DNA from: JADKAV01 sp963732355 | Lineage (GTDB): Bacteria > Actinomycetota > Actinomycetes > S36-B12 > UBA10799 | Direction: 5' to 3' | NCBI GenBank assembly: GCA_963732355.1 | Contig: CAVSZD010000002.1 | Location: forward strand, 34,707 to 98,706 | DNA: 64,000 nt | Part shown: positions 27,529-40,911 of the stretch, in pieces | How positions within the stretch are numbered: position 1 is the first letter of the stretch | How the letters are laid out: every line of letters begins with the position of its first letter | The notes under the pieces: model-generated | What the model was told of the DNA's origin: nothing | The model's database searches: none | The model's input: only the letters and a program-made list of their open reading frames with translations | Program-made: the position numbers and the translations under genes

Positions 27529-27536
<8 letters not shown>
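26085..27536 (-). CDS. gltD: Glutamate synthase small subunit
   Basis: Transfers electrons from NADPH to GltB through FAD and two [4Fe-4S] clusters. The N-terminal Cys clusters are CMDCGIPFCHNGCPLGNLIP and CPAPCETACVLGI; two nucleotide-binding folds follow (VAVIGSGPAGLAAAQQLARA for FAD, VVVIGGGDTGADCLGTA for NADPH). The GTG at 27536 overlaps the gltB stop by 8 bases; the upstream open frame to 27599 lies within gltB. 483 residues. Confidence 0.96.
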
Positions 27537-32037
<4,501 letters not shown>

Positions 32038-32183
32038 TGACACTCCAGCTCGTTTGGGATCACCGGTCGGGGCGCGCTTCAAGAGCACCCCCGGGACGCC
32101 GTTGGCCCGAAGTGGGATCAGCATATCCCACGCTCATTGCCCGATACCGCCCGCCGCGGGCCTTCGGATTGCACACTGGACAG

Positions 32184-33044
32184 GTGAGCCAGCTATCCGT
32201 GACCAGCGACGACGGCACAGTGCTGGCCGCGTGGGGTAACGAAGCCGATGGTGTGCCCCTGTTGATCTGCAACGGTTTGGCCTCCAGCCCGGCCGCCTGG
32301 CCGACGTTGCGCGACCCGGATTGCGGCTTCGATGCCCGAACGTGGTTCCACCGCGGGATCGCCCCGTCGCAGACCCCGCAGGGCGGGATCGACATGAGCG
32401 ACCACGTGGCCGACGCCTTGGCAGTGGTCAACGATGCGGGCTGGGACCGGTATTTGGTCGTGGGCTGGTCGTTGGGCGTGAACATCGCGCTGGAGTTGGC
32501 CGCCGCCGATGACCGGGTGGCCGGGGTGCTGGCCCTGGCAGGGGTGCCCGGTGGGACCTACGAGGCGATGCTGCCTTTGCCGTCGGTGCCGCGGAATGTC
32601 GCCACCTCGTTGGTCTCTTTCTCCACCGCAGTTCTACAGAGTTCAGGGGCCCGGCTGACCGGTCTGGTCAACCGCATCGGCCAACTGCCCGCCACCGCGG
32701 ACCTGCTCAAGTCGACCGGTGCGATCGGCGCGAGCGCGGACATCACCCATGTGCGCGAACTCGTCCGGGACTTCTTCGGCATGGACGTGAGCTGGTACGG
32801 GCGACTGGCCAACGCGCTTCAGCGCCACGAGCCGATGGACCTGGACGGGATCACGTGCCCGGTGGTCTATGTGAGCGCCGAACAGGACTTCGTAACCGAC
32901 CCCGATGCGGTGGAGGCCGCCGCTGAACAGACCCCTTCGGGCAGGGTTGAACGCTGGGACGCGACCCACTTCTTGGTGCTGGAATACCCCGACCGGGTGC
33001 GCGAAGCCCTGCTGGATCTGGCGGTTGAGGCCGGGTTGGGCTGA
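32184..33044 (+). CDS. Alpha/beta hydrolase
   Basis: Serine hydrolase of unknown substrate. The nucleophile elbow is GWSLG in YLVVGWSLGVNIALELA; the acid is probably in YVSAEQDFVTDPDAV and the His in WDATHFLVLEYPDRV. The fold and motif order are those of small esterases or lactonases. I chose the GTG at 32184 (VSQLSVTSDDGTVLAAWGN) because homology-like sequence begins there; the open frame to 31965 overlaps gltB. 286 residues. Stands alone; no hint of substrate from neighbours. Confidence 0.85.
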   Translation: MSQLSVTSDDGTVLAAWGNEADGVPLLICNGLASSPAAWPTLRDPDCGFDARTWFHRGIAPSQTPQGGIDMSDHVADALAVVNDAGWDRYLVVGWSLGVNIALELAAADDRVAGVLALAGVPGGTYEAMLPLPSVPRNVATSLVSFSTAVLQSSGARLTGLVNRIGQLPATADLLKSTGAIGASADITHVRELVRDFFGMDVSWYGRLANALQRHEPMDLDGITCPVVYVSAEQDFVTDPDAVEAAAEQTPSGRVERWDATHFLVLEYPDRVREALLDLAVEAGLG

Positions 33045-33062
33045 GGGTTGGCGGGGCTGCGG

Positions 33063-33156
33063 CAAACCCGCCCGCCTGGCTGGGCCAAACCCGCCCGCCT
33101 GACCCAAACCCGCCCGCCTGGCCCAAACCCGCCCGCGTGACCCAAACCCGCCCGCG
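33063..33156. repeat. Short tandem repeats, 19-base unit
   Basis: CAAACCCGCCCGC begins at 33063, 33086, 33105, 33124 and 33143, that is four steps of which three are exactly 19 bases. It starts 18 bases after the hydrolase stop and runs straight into the palindrome at 33156. Confidence 0.85.
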
Positions 33157-33223
33157 TTAGAGGTTGTGCTGTTGGTTAGCGAATCCACGCGTTGTTTCTC
33201 TAACCAACAGCACAACCTCTAAC
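33156..33223. repeat. Perfect 24-base inverted repeat with 20-base loop
   Basis: Arms 33156-33179 and 33200-33223 are exact complements; the loop 33180-33199 is 20 bases. The arm contains TTGGTTAG next to the loop, akin to TTGGTTGA of the other palindromes. Located between converging genes (hydrolase, lgt), so a two-way terminator is plausible. Further on, a direct repeat TAACCAGGACGCCTGCCGG occurs at about 33220 and 33294. Confidence 0.85.
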
Positions 33224-33341
33224 CAGGACGCCTGCCGGGTCACCACTTGCTCGGGATGCCCAGGCTTTGGTCGCGCCGAGACTGGTCGGGCTAACCAGGA
33301 CGCCTGCCGGCCACCAAGGAACCGCAGAACCGCAGCCCCCG

Positions 33342-34193
33342 TCAGGGCGCCGCCACGGGCTCGGGCTGCTCCCGGTACACGGTCGTCTCGCGGCCCGGGA
33401 CCCGACGTCGGGAGATCACGATGTACAGCAGCGCACCCACGCCCACGATCACCGACGTGAAGACGTTGATTCGCACGCCGAAGACGGTGGTCGCCTCGTC
33501 GATACGCAACAACTCCCACCAGAGCCGGCCGACGCAGTACAGCGCAACGTAGGTCGCGAAGACCCGGCCGTGACCCATCTTGAACCGGCGGTCGAGCCAC
33601 CACACGACGGCCGCGACACCCAAGCACCAGAGCGACTCGTACAGGAACGTCGGATGGAAGGTCGCGTACTGCTCGAATCCGGCGGGCCGGTTCACGGGAT
33701 CAATCTCCAACGCCCAGGGCACGGTAGTCGGCTCCCCGAAGAGTTCCTGGTTGAACCAGTTGCCCCACCTGCCGATGGCCTGGGCAACAGCCAAACCGGG
33801 CGCCAGAGCGTCGCCCAACGGAGGGAGCAAGAAACCGTATCGCCGGCACGCGTACCAAGCACCCAGCGCACCCCCGGCCACTCCACCCCAGATCCCCAAC
33901 CCCCCTTGCCAGATCTGCAGCGACGAGATGAACCCGAGACCACCTGGCCCGAAGTACGTCGACCAGTCCGTGGCCACGTGGTAGAGCCGGGCGCCAATTA
34001 TGCCCGCAGGCACCGCCCACAGAGCCACATCCGCGATCTGACCGGCCTTGCCGCCACGGGCTTGCCACCGGCGGTCGGTGATCCACACCGCCACGAAGAT
34101 CCCGAGCAGGATGGCCAAGGCGTAGGCCCGGACCGGGATCGGCCCGAGGTTCCAGACCCCCTGCGCCGGCGACGGGATGAAAGCGAGCGTCAC
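33342..34193 (-). CDS. lgt: Prolipoprotein diacylglyceryl transferase
   Basis: Attaches diacylglycerol to the lipobox Cys of prolipoproteins in the membrane. The 283-residue polytopic protein has the signature GRWGNWFNQELFGEPTT, the conserved HPTFLYESLW, and about seven membrane segments starting with YALAILLGIFVAVWI. Overlaps the DsbA-like gene by 4 bases. Its place in the trp cluster is common in actinobacteria. Confidence 0.96.
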   Translation of the reverse strand: MTLAFIPSPAQGVWNLGPIPVRAYALAILLGIFVAVWITDRRWQARGGKAGQIADVALWAVPAGIIGARLYHVATDWSTYFGPGGLGFISSLQIWQGGLGIWGGVAGGALGAWYACRRYGFLLPPLGDALAPGLAVAQAIGRWGNWFNQELFGEPTTVPWALEIDPVNRPAGFEQYATFHPTFLYESLWCLGVAAVVWWLDRRFKMGHGRVFATYVALYCVGRLWWELLRIDEATTVFGVRINVFTSVIVGVGALLYIVISRRRVPGRETTVYREQPEPVAAP

Positions 34194-34966
34194 TGCGCCG
34201 GGTTCGTGATGGCCTCTTGGAGCGCCTGCTCACTGGCCAGCGCACCGCTTGGCAGTTCCTTGCCGTTCACGTAGATGGTCGGCGTGCCGGTGACACCGCG
34301 CGTGAACGCCGCGTCATTGGACAGTTGCGCCCAACCTTGGTAGGTGCCGTCGACCACGCATTTGTCGAACGTGGTCTTGGTCTCCCCGGACAGCCCGGCA
34401 TCGGCGCCGAACTGAATGAGCTGCTCGTCGGTCCAGCCGGTGCCTTCATCGGCGGGCTGGTTGGCGTAGACGATGTTGTGGTACTGCTCGCCCACGCCGG
34501 CGGTGATGGAGCAGCCGAAGGCCCCGGCTGCCCGCAGTGAGTGGTCGGTGTTCAGGTTGTTGTCCAGGAAGACCATGGGCCGGTAGGTCAACTGGATGTT
34601 GCCGTCGGCCGCTTCCTTCTGGATCATCGGGCCGTACTGCGCCTCAAGCTGGGCGCAGGCGGGGCACTGGAAGTCCTCGTAGATCTCCACGTTCGGCTTG
34701 TCCGCCGCCGTGTTGACCTGGAAGCCGTACTGGTTCTCCGCGGTGATGCCGGTGGGCAGCGGTGAGTTCGCGTCCGCAGCCGGGGTGTCATCCTTCTGCG
34801 ACTGAACGATGCCGATACCGAGGATCACCCCGACGACAGCAAGTACAGCGACACCCCCGACGATGCGGATGGTGCGTTCGCGACGTCGCTCAGCGGCTTG
34901 GGACGCCGCCCGCGCCTCTGCCGCCTTCTCGCGAGTGCTCTTAGCCGATTCTTTCTTCTGCGCCAT
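34190..34966 (-). CDS. Membrane-anchored DsbA/DsbG-like thiol oxidoreductase
   Basis: Extracytoplasmic thioredoxin-fold protein that probably forms or repairs disulfides in exported proteins. An N-terminal charged cytoplasmic stretch and one anchor (IVGGVAVLAVVGVILGIGIV, about residues 34-53) precede a DsbA domain with active site CPAC (EDFQCPACAQLE) and cis-Pro region GVTGTPTIYVNGK. 258 residues. The next gene upstream is a MauE/DoxX-like membrane protein, a usual redox partner. The Cys-bearing secreted proteins of this window are possible clients (inference). Confidence 0.9.
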   Translation of the reverse strand: MAQKKESAKSTREKAAEARAASQAAERRRERTIRIVGGVAVLAVVGVILGIGIVQSQKDDTPAADANSPLPTGITAENQYGFQVNTAADKPNVEIYEDFQCPACAQLEAQYGPMIQKEAADGNIQLTYRPMVFLDNNLNTDHSLRAAGAFGCSITAGVGEQYHNIVYANQPADEGTGWTDEQLIQFGADAGLSGETKTTFDKCVVDGTYQGWAQLSNDAAFTRGVTGTPTIYVNGKELPSGALASEQALQEAITNPAQ

Positions 34967-34972
34967 GGAGTC

Positions 34973-35488
34973 TCAGACCTGCCTTTCCGCCTCTTCAGAG
35001 TAGACGTCATCGGAATGATTCTGGTTCACCGGCTCGCGGTCCAGCGACCACAAGGAGCGTGGCCGCACCGTCAGCCAGGCTGCCATCCCCATGAAGAGGA
35101 GGTCCCGGCCGATCTCGGTCGCGTAGCGCATGTTGCGGCCTTCGGGGGTGATGTCCCCGCCGCCGCCGAAGCAACCGCAGTCGATGGAGTAACCCCGGAC
35201 CCAAACGCTGACGATGCCAACGATGAAGGCGGCCATCAGCAGACCGGAGATCAGCGCCGCCCATCGGGTGAACAGGCCGATCAGCAGCAGGACGGCGAGT
35301 AGGATCTCCACCGTGGGCAGTGCCCAACCGAGCACTCCGGCCCACTCCACCGGGAAGATCCGGTAGGCCAGGATCGCATTGCGTGCCCCATCGACCTCGA
35401 AGATCTTCGTGAGGCCTGCGTACCCGAGGATCCCAGCCAGGACCAGCCGGAAGAACAGCCCGACCCCATCCTTGAGCCCGGTGCTCAC
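34973..35488 (-). CDS. MauE/DoxX-family redox membrane protein
   Basis: Four-helix membrane protein of the MauE/DoxX type. It starts in a hydrophobic region (LFFRLVLAGILGYAGLTKIF) and has a CxC pair in SIDCGCFGGGGDITPEG between helices 3 and 4, the likely redox centre. 171 residues. Lies 6 bases upstream of the DsbA-like gene and overlaps trpA by 4 bases. Likely passes electrons to or from the DsbA-like protein; not proven. Confidence 0.88.
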   Translation of the reverse strand: MSTGLKDGVGLFFRLVLAGILGYAGLTKIFEVDGARNAILAYRIFPVEWAGVLGWALPTVEILLAVLLLIGLFTRWAALISGLLMAAFIVGIVSVWVRGYSIDCGCFGGGGDITPEGRNMRYATEIGRDLLFMGMAAWLTVRPRSLWSLDREPVNQNHSDDVYSEEAERQV

Positions 35489-36297
35489 CGACTGCCCCGC
35501 CGCGCAGAGCGGACCGCGGCCGCCATCCCGGAGGCCAGCCCGGCGACGTCTGCAGCGGCCTGTGCCGGCGTCTGCGCCTCGAGCACCAACCGCACGAACG
35601 CCGAGCCAACAATCACGCCATCGGCGTAGCGGGCGACCTCAGCAGCTTGTTCCGGGGTCGAGACTCCCAACCCGACGCACACGGGCTGGGTGGTCAGGGC
35701 CTTGGTCTTGGCGACCAACTGTTCAGCGTCGACTGAAACGCTGGTCCGCGTCCCGGTCACGCCCATGGTGCTGGCTGCGTATACGAACCCGTTGGAAACC
35801 GCGGCCACTTGCCCGATGCGGGAATCCGGCGAGGACGGCGCAACCAGGAACACACGGTCGATCATCGCCTCGTCGGTGGCACGCACCCACTCGCCGGCCT
35901 CCTCGGGGATGATGTCCGGCGTGATCACCCCGACCCCGCCGACTGCGGCCAAGTCCTTTGCGAAACGGTCGACGCCGTAACGCTCGATCGGGTTCCAGTA
36001 GCTCATCACCAGCGTCGGCGCCCCGGTGGCCGCGATCGCCCCGACCGTGCTTATGACTTCAGCGGTGTGGGTTCCGCCGGCCAGCGCGAGGTCGGCGGCC
36101 TGTTGGATCACTGGGCCGTCCATCAAAGGATCGCTGTAGGGCAGTCCGATCTCGATGACGTCGACACCGTTCTCCACCATCGCTGACACGATCGCGACAG
36201 CGTCCACCCACGTGGGGAAACCCGCCGGCATGTAGCCGATGAGCAGGGCACGGTCCTCGGCTCGCGCATTCGCGAACGCCTCCTGCAACCTGCTCAC
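35485..36297 (-). CDS. trpA: Tryptophan synthase alpha chain
   Basis: Cleaves indole-3-glycerol phosphate to indole and glyceraldehyde 3-phosphate. The catalytic Glu is in VDVIEIGLPYSDPLMDGP, with LVMSYWNPIERYG and the phosphate-binding GLGVSTPEQAAEVARYADG. 270 residues. Overlaps trpB by 4 bases, consistent with the alpha2beta2 complex. Confidence 0.96.
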   Translation of the reverse strand: MSRLQEAFANARAEDRALLIGYMPAGFPTWVDAVAIVSAMVENGVDVIEIGLPYSDPLMDGPVIQQAADLALAGGTHTAEVISTVGAIAATGAPTLVMSYWNPIERYGVDRFAKDLAAVGGVGVITPDIIPEEAGEWVRATDEAMIDRVFLVAPSSPDSRIGQVAAVSNGFVYAASTMGVTGTRTSVSVDAEQLVAKTKALTTQPVCVGLGVSTPEQAAEVARYADGVIVGSAFVRLVLEAQTPAQAAADVAGLASGMAAAVRSARRGSR

Positions 36298-37484
36298 ACG
36301 TCCCCCAGCCCGAAGTACTCCGCAGCTGTGGCCACGTCCTTGTCACCACGTCCTGACATGTTGATCAGAATGGTCGCCTCCGGTCCGAGTTCGGCGGCGA
36401 TCTTCTTGGCTCCCGCGACGGCATGTGCGCTCTCGATCGCCGGGATGATGCCCTCGGTGCGGCAGCACAGCTCGAATGCGGCCATCGCCTCCTGGTCGGT
36501 CACACCGCGGTAGTCGACCCGCCCACTGTCGCGCAACCAGGCGTGTTCGGGACCCACGCCTGGATAGTCAAGGCCGGCCGAGATCGAGTGGCTGGCCATC
36601 GTCTGGCCGTTATCGTCCTGCAGCAAGTACGACCTGGTTCCGTGCAGGACGCCGATCGACCCGGCCGACAGGGTGGCCGCGTGACGGCCGGACTCGATGC
36701 CGTCGCCGGCCGCTTCGAACCCGTACAGCCCGACCTGGTCGTCCTGGAGGAAGTCGTAGAAGATACCGATCGCATTGGATCCGCCACCGATGCACGCGGC
36801 GATCGCGTCCGGCAGCCCCCCACGCTCCAGACACTGCTGGCGCGCCTCTTTGCCGATCACCCTGTGGAACTCCCGCACCATCTCCGGAAAAGGTGCCGGA
36901 CCGGCCACGGTTCCCAGCAGGTAGTGGGTGGTGGACACGTTCGTCACCCAGTCGCGCATTGCCTCGTTGATCGCATCCTTGAGCGTGCGACTCCCCGCCG
37001 TCACCGGCACCACCTGCGCGCCCAGCAACTGCATGCGCGCGACGTTCAACGCCTGGCGCTGGGTGTCCTCCTCGCCCATGTAGACAACGCACTCGAGATC
37101 CAGCAGGGCCGCAGCCGTGGCCGTTGCGACGCCGTGTTGGCCCGCCCCGGTCTCCGCGATGACCCGGGTCTTGCCCATCCGCTTGGTGAGCAGCGCTTGA
37201 CCCAGAACATTGTTGATCTTGTGGCTGCCGGTGTGGTTGAGGTCTTCGCGCTTCAACCAGACCTGCGCTACCCCGAAGATGCGCGCGAGTCCCTCGGCGG
37301 AGGTCAGCGGCGTGGGACGGCCGGAGTAGTCGTGAAGAAGTCCATCGAGTTCGGCGTGGAAGGCGTCGTCCACCCACGCCTTGCGGAACGCATCGTCGAG
37401 TTCGTCGAGTGCGGAAACGAGCGCCTCTGGGACGAAGCGGCCGCCGTATTGGCCGAAGTGACCCCCGGCATCGGGCAGACCCAC
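36294..37484 (-). CDS. trpB: Tryptophan synthase beta chain
   Basis: PLP enzyme joining indole and serine. The PLP Lys is in HTGSHKINNVLGQALL; the phosphate loop is CIGGGSNAIGIFYDF, and ETGAGQHGVATATAAALL is also intact. The GTG at 37484 is preceded by AGGAGG at 8 bases. 396 residues. Follows trpC after 12 bases. Confidence 0.97.
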   Translation of the reverse strand: MGLPDAGGHFGQYGGRFVPEALVSALDELDDAFRKAWVDDAFHAELDGLLHDYSGRPTPLTSAEGLARIFGVAQVWLKREDLNHTGSHKINNVLGQALLTKRMGKTRVIAETGAGQHGVATATAAALLDLECVVYMGEEDTQRQALNVARMQLLGAQVVPVTAGSRTLKDAINEAMRDWVTNVSTTHYLLGTVAGPAPFPEMVREFHRVIGKEARQQCLERGGLPDAIAACIGGGSNAIGIFYDFLQDDQVGLYGFEAAGDGIESGRHAATLSAGSIGVLHGTRSYLLQDDNGQTMASHSISAGLDYPGVGPEHAWLRDSGRVDYRGVTDQEAMAAFELCCRTEGIIPAIESAHAVAGAKKIAAELGPEATILINMSGRGDKDVATAAEYFGLGDV

Positions 37485-37496
37485 GTGTTGTGCCTC

Positions 37497-38303
37497 CTAT
37501 TCGGCGTGGCGAACCGCGGGGTGCTCACCGGCGGAAACGAGTTCCTGCACGGCGGCTGCCGGGTCGGCTGTGGTCACCAGCGCTTCGCCTACTAGTACAG
37601 CATCAGCCCCATCGCCGGCATACACCAACAGATCCTGCGGACTGCGGACACCGGATTCAGCGACCCGAATGACCCCTTCGGGAATGCTCGGCGCCACCCT
37701 GGAGAACACGGACAGATCGACCTCAAGTGTGCGCAGGTCGCGGGCGTTCACGCCGATCACCTTGGCGCCCGCCTCGACCGCCCGGTGCACCTCGTCGACG
37801 TCGTGGACCTCGACCAACGGAAGCAGACCGATGCTCTGTGCGCGTTCGACCAGCGAGACCAACGCCTCCTGCTCCAGGGCGGCCACGATCAGCAGCGCCA
37901 TGTCGGCGCCGTGGGCTCGGGCTTCCCAGAGTTGGTAGGAGGTAACGATGAAGTCCTTGCGCAGCACTGGGATATCGACGGCGGCCCTGACCGCGGCCAG
38001 GTCCTCGAGACTTCCGCCGAACCGGCGCTGCTCGGTCAGGACGCTGATGCAACGAGCCCCGCCGCGCTCGTAGGCCTGAGCCAGTACCGCGGGATCGTCA
38101 ATGGTCGCCAACGAGCCTTTACTGGGCGATGAGCGTTTGACTTCGGCGATGACGCCCACGCCGCCCTGGCTGAGCACCGGCAGCGCGTCGATGGGGTCGG
38201 GGACAGTTTCCACACGGCGCTTGAGTTCATCAAGTGGTGTCAGGGCCTCACGCTCGGCAAGGTCTTCCCTGACACCGATGATGATGTCGTCGAGCACGCT
38301 CAC
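37497..38303 (-). CDS. trpC: Indole-3-glycerol phosphate synthase
   Basis: Closes the indole ring from carboxyphenylaminodeoxyribulose phosphate. Catalytic motifs: VIAEVKRSSPSKGSLA, LRKDFIVTSYQLWEARAHGA, and VGVNARDLRT seen as IGVNARDLRTLEVDL. 268 residues, usual length. trpD and trpF are not in the window. Confidence 0.96.
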   Translation of the reverse strand: MSVLDDIIIGVREDLAEREALTPLDELKRRVETVPDPIDALPVLSQGGVGVIAEVKRSSPSKGSLATIDDPAVLAQAYERGGARCISVLTEQRRFGGSLEDLAAVRAAVDIPVLRKDFIVTSYQLWEARAHGADMALLIVAALEQEALVSLVERAQSIGLLPLVEVHDVDEVHRAVEAGAKVIGVNARDLRTLEVDLSVFSRVAPSIPEGVIRVAESGVRSPQDLLVYAGDGADAVLVGEALVTTADPAAAVQELVSAGEHPAVRHAE

Positions 38304-38345
38304 AGGGTCAGACTAACTGCGCGGGGCCAACCCCCCGACCACCGG

Positions 38346-38750
38346 CTATGCGCTGGTCCCCAGTGGCATACCCGGCAGGTTGCGAACAACCGTGAAGACC
38401 ACCATCAGTGCGACGACGGCACTCGTGGCCCACACCGGGAACCTCATCTCGAAGCGCTCACCGCGCCACCTGCGCAAGCTCCACACACCGAAGACAATCA
38501 TCGCCAGCGGCAGCACGAACAGGACCGTGACCGCGTTGAGGTCCAGCGCGCCGACCACGTTGCCGTGCATGAGTTCGTGGGTTGCGCGCAGACTTCCGCA
38601 GAAGGGACAGTCCAGCCCCGTGGCCACTTTCAGCGGGCACGGTGGGAAGTGACCGGGCTCGCTTGGATCGACTGCGAAGACGTAGCCGCACGCAGCCAGC
38701 CCTGCCGCCCCCGCCAGGACGGGAGTGCGCATCCGCTGCCACCTGTTCAC
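38346..38750 (-). CDS. DUF2752 membrane protein
   Basis: Small membrane protein of unknown function with the DUF2752 Cys signature (CPLKVATGLDCPFCGSLRAT) and three hydrophobic segments, including AVTVLFVLPLAMIVFGVWSL and TSAVVALMVVFTVV. Such genes often lie beside trpC in actinobacteria. The GTG at 38750 is my choice; a GTG at 38777 is equally possible, and neither has a strong ribosome-binding site. Lies 42 bases upstream of trpC. Confidence 0.82.
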   Translation of the reverse strand: MNRWQRMRTPVLAGAAGLAACGYVFAVDPSEPGHFPPCPLKVATGLDCPFCGSLRATHELMHGNVVGALDLNAVTVLFVLPLAMIVFGVWSLRRWRGERFEMRFPVWATSAVVALMVVFTVVRNLPGMPLGTSA

Positions 38751-38807
38751 GTGGTCAGCGTAAGCGCCATTGCGCACCCCCGACCAGTTCGGCGCGCGCG
38801 AGCGGTC

Positions 38808-40217
38808 CTACTCGGCCGAACCGACCGGCAGTGACACCCGGAAACAAGCGCCACCTTCGGTCGCGTGACCGGCCGAGGCGGTACCACCCAGGCGTTGCGC
38901 CAGTCGACCGACAAGGGCCAGCCCCACACCTGTGCCGACCTGGCGTAAACCCCGGTAGCGGCTGTACAACTCCGCGGGCTCAAAGGCGACTTCGATATCA
39001 CTGTCGGACAACCCCGGGCCACTGTCGCGCACCTCGACATAACCCATCGGTGAGTCGATCCCGGTCTCGAGCACGATGGTCTCGCCGGCGGGCGTGACCC
39101 GCAGCGCGTTGGCCAGGAGGTTGTCGATGATCTGGCGCACCCGGCGTGGGTCGCACTGCACGATCACCGGCGACCGGGGTGCCACGAACCGCCAGTGCAC
39201 CCCCTCAACCGCGCACCGGTCCGACCACACCTGCGCAGCCCTGTCGGCCACATCTCGCAGGTCCACCTCGATGATGTCCACCGGGAACTCGACTGCCCCG
39301 AGCCGGGCCAGGTCCAGCAGGTCCGCAATGAGGGCGTCTAGGCGGTGTGTCTCGGCCAGCATGGTGCCCGCCACGCGTTCCACATCGTCGGGCTGAACCA
39401 CACCGTCGGCCAGCGCCTCGGCATAGCCGCCGATGGCTGTCATGGGGGTTCGCAACTCGTGACTGACAGACAGCAGGAAGTCGCGCTGGCGCGCCTCGCT
39501 GCTGGCCAGGCTGTCCCCCAACTGATTCATGGCGACCGCCACGTCGGCGACTTCGGCAGGCCCTTCGGGTTCCAGGCGCAAGTTGCGGTCACCGGCTTGC
39601 AGACGGCGGGCAGCGGTGACCAGCGACCGCAGCGGCCGGGTCACACGACGGGCCAACAAGGCGCCGGCGATAGCGGCGAGCACACCACCGATCACGATGG
39701 CCATGCCGATGCGGCCCCACAATTCCCGCAGCCCGAACCCGGAGACCGACGTCGGTTGGATCAGCAGCAGGCCGGTGTCCTCGGCGATCGTGCGCCCCTC
39801 GAGCATGTACGTCTGCCCGTCGAGGGAGTAGGTCGAGCTCACCCGGCCCGAGGACCACATCGGCTGCAACTGGGCCTCGGCCATGCCCTGCGGCGGTCGG
39901 CCGTTGGGAGTCACGAGCGCGAGGCTGACCTCCTCGCTGCGCAAGGTGCTGATCAGCCGCTGCTGGATCTGGTCAGTCAACGGCCCAGAGGTCTGCGTGG
40001 AAGCGGCCGCCGCGTCCGCCAATTGCGACAACTGCCGGCGCTGATCACGCAACTCGGCGTCACGCAACAAGGGCAAGGCGGCAAGGCCGGTCATGAGCAC
40101 GGCCAGCAGCGCCACCAGCGTGGTGACGAAGACGGTTCGCAAGGTCAACGACGAGCGGCGCACCGACTCCGGCGCCGCGCTGTTGAGGACTACCTCGTTG
40201 GGTGCATCACTGGGCAT
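38808..40217 (-). CDS. Sensor histidine kinase
   Basis: Membrane sensor kinase. Order: two membrane helices (about 28-50 and 175-198) around an extracytoplasmic sensor of about 125 residues, then HAMP (RRVTRPLRSLVTAARRL) and HisKA with the phospho-His in FLLSVSHELRTPMTAIGGY. An ATPase domain follows with the N box (IIDNLLANALRVTPAG), DSGPGLSD and GTGVGLALV. ATG at 40217, inside the end of the response-regulator gene by 11 bases. 469 residues. Ligand unknown. The pair is embedded among trp-associated genes. Confidence 0.93.
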   Translation of the reverse strand: MPSDAPNEVVLNSAAPESVRRSSLTLRTVFVTTLVALLAVLMTGLAALPLLRDAELRDQRRQLSQLADAAAASTQTSGPLTDQIQQRLISTLRSEEVSLALVTPNGRPPQGMAEAQLQPMWSSGRVSSTYSLDGQTYMLEGRTIAEDTGLLLIQPTSVSGFGLRELWGRIGMAIVIGGVLAAIAGALLARRVTRPLRSLVTAARRLQAGDRNLRLEPEGPAEVADVAVAMNQLGDSLASSEARQRDFLLSVSHELRTPMTAIGGYAEALADGVVQPDDVERVAGTMLAETHRLDALIADLLDLARLGAVEFPVDIIEVDLRDVADRAAQVWSDRCAVEGVHWRFVAPRSPVIVQCDPRRVRQIIDNLLANALRVTPAGETIVLETGIDSPMGYVEVRDSGPGLSDSDIEVAFEPAELYSRYRGLRQVGTGVGLALVGRLAQRLGGTASAGHATEGGACFRVSLPVGSAE

Positions 40218-40911
40218 CGGCGCCGGACTCGCTCGCTTCCGCGCCGTACCCGACACCGCGCACGGTGCGGATGATGTTGTGCTCGCCGAGTTTCGAGCGC
40301 AACTGCGCCACATGCACGTCGACGGTGCGGGTGTTGACCATGGCCGCGTATCCCCATACCTCACTGAGCAATTGGTCGCGGCTGAAGATCTGTCCCGGGT
40401 GGGTCATCAGGTAGAAGAGCAGGTCGAACTCGGTAGCCGTCAGATCCACGACACGCCCGTCCACGGTGCACCGCCGGGTCATCGGGTCCATCGCGACCTT
40501 GCCCAGGGTCACCGTCTGGTTCTGCGCCTCGGGTCCCCGTGCGCGCCGGACCACGGCCTTGACCCTGGCAACGACCTCGCGGGGGCTGAACGGCTTGGTG
40601 ATGTAGTCATCGGCGCCGAGTTCCAGACCGAGCACCCGATCCACCTCGTCGTCACGTGCGGTGCAGAACAAAACCGGGGTCCAGTCCTGCTCGGCACGCA
40701 ACCGCCGGCAGACCTCGATCCCATCCATGCCCGGTAGGCCCACATCCAGCAAGATGCACGAGGGCCGGTGGTCGACGACGGCCTTGAGCGCTTCTTGGCC
40801 CTCGGTCTCGACCAGCACCTGGAAGCCCTCGCGGCTCAGGTACATACGCAACAGATCGGCGATGGCGGGCTCGTCCTCGACGACGAGCACCACGCCGCGC
40901 TGGGAACTCAC
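40207..40911 (-). CDS. OmpR/PhoB-family response regulator
   Basis: Partner of the adjacent kinase. The receiver domain has the acidic pocket VVEDE, phospho-acceptor Asp56 (ILLDVGLPGMDG) and Lys in DDYITKPFSPRE; the C-terminal winged helix reads LTATEFDLLFYLMTHPGQIF and ends with RTVRGVGYGA. The GTG at 40911 overlaps the stop of the small membrane-protein gene as GTGA; upstream frame to 41112 is a shadow. 234 residues. Confidence 0.94.
   Translation of the reverse strand: MSSQRGVVLVVEDEPAIADLLRMYLSREGFQVLVETEGQEALKAVVDHRPSCILLDVGLPGMDGIEVCRRLRAEQDWTPVLFCTARDDEVDRVLGLELGADDYITKPFSPREVVARVKAVVRRARGPEAQNQTVTLGKVAMDPMTRRCTVDGRVVDLTATEFDLLFYLMTHPGQIFSRDQLLSEVWGYAAMVNTRTVDVHVAQLRSKLGEHNIIRTVRGVGYGAEASESGADAQ

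Noticed and set aside
33045..33341. Small gene between the hydrolase and lgt
   Set aside because: Open frames here are made of the 19-base repeats and the palindrome; no ribosome-binding site or coherent protein.
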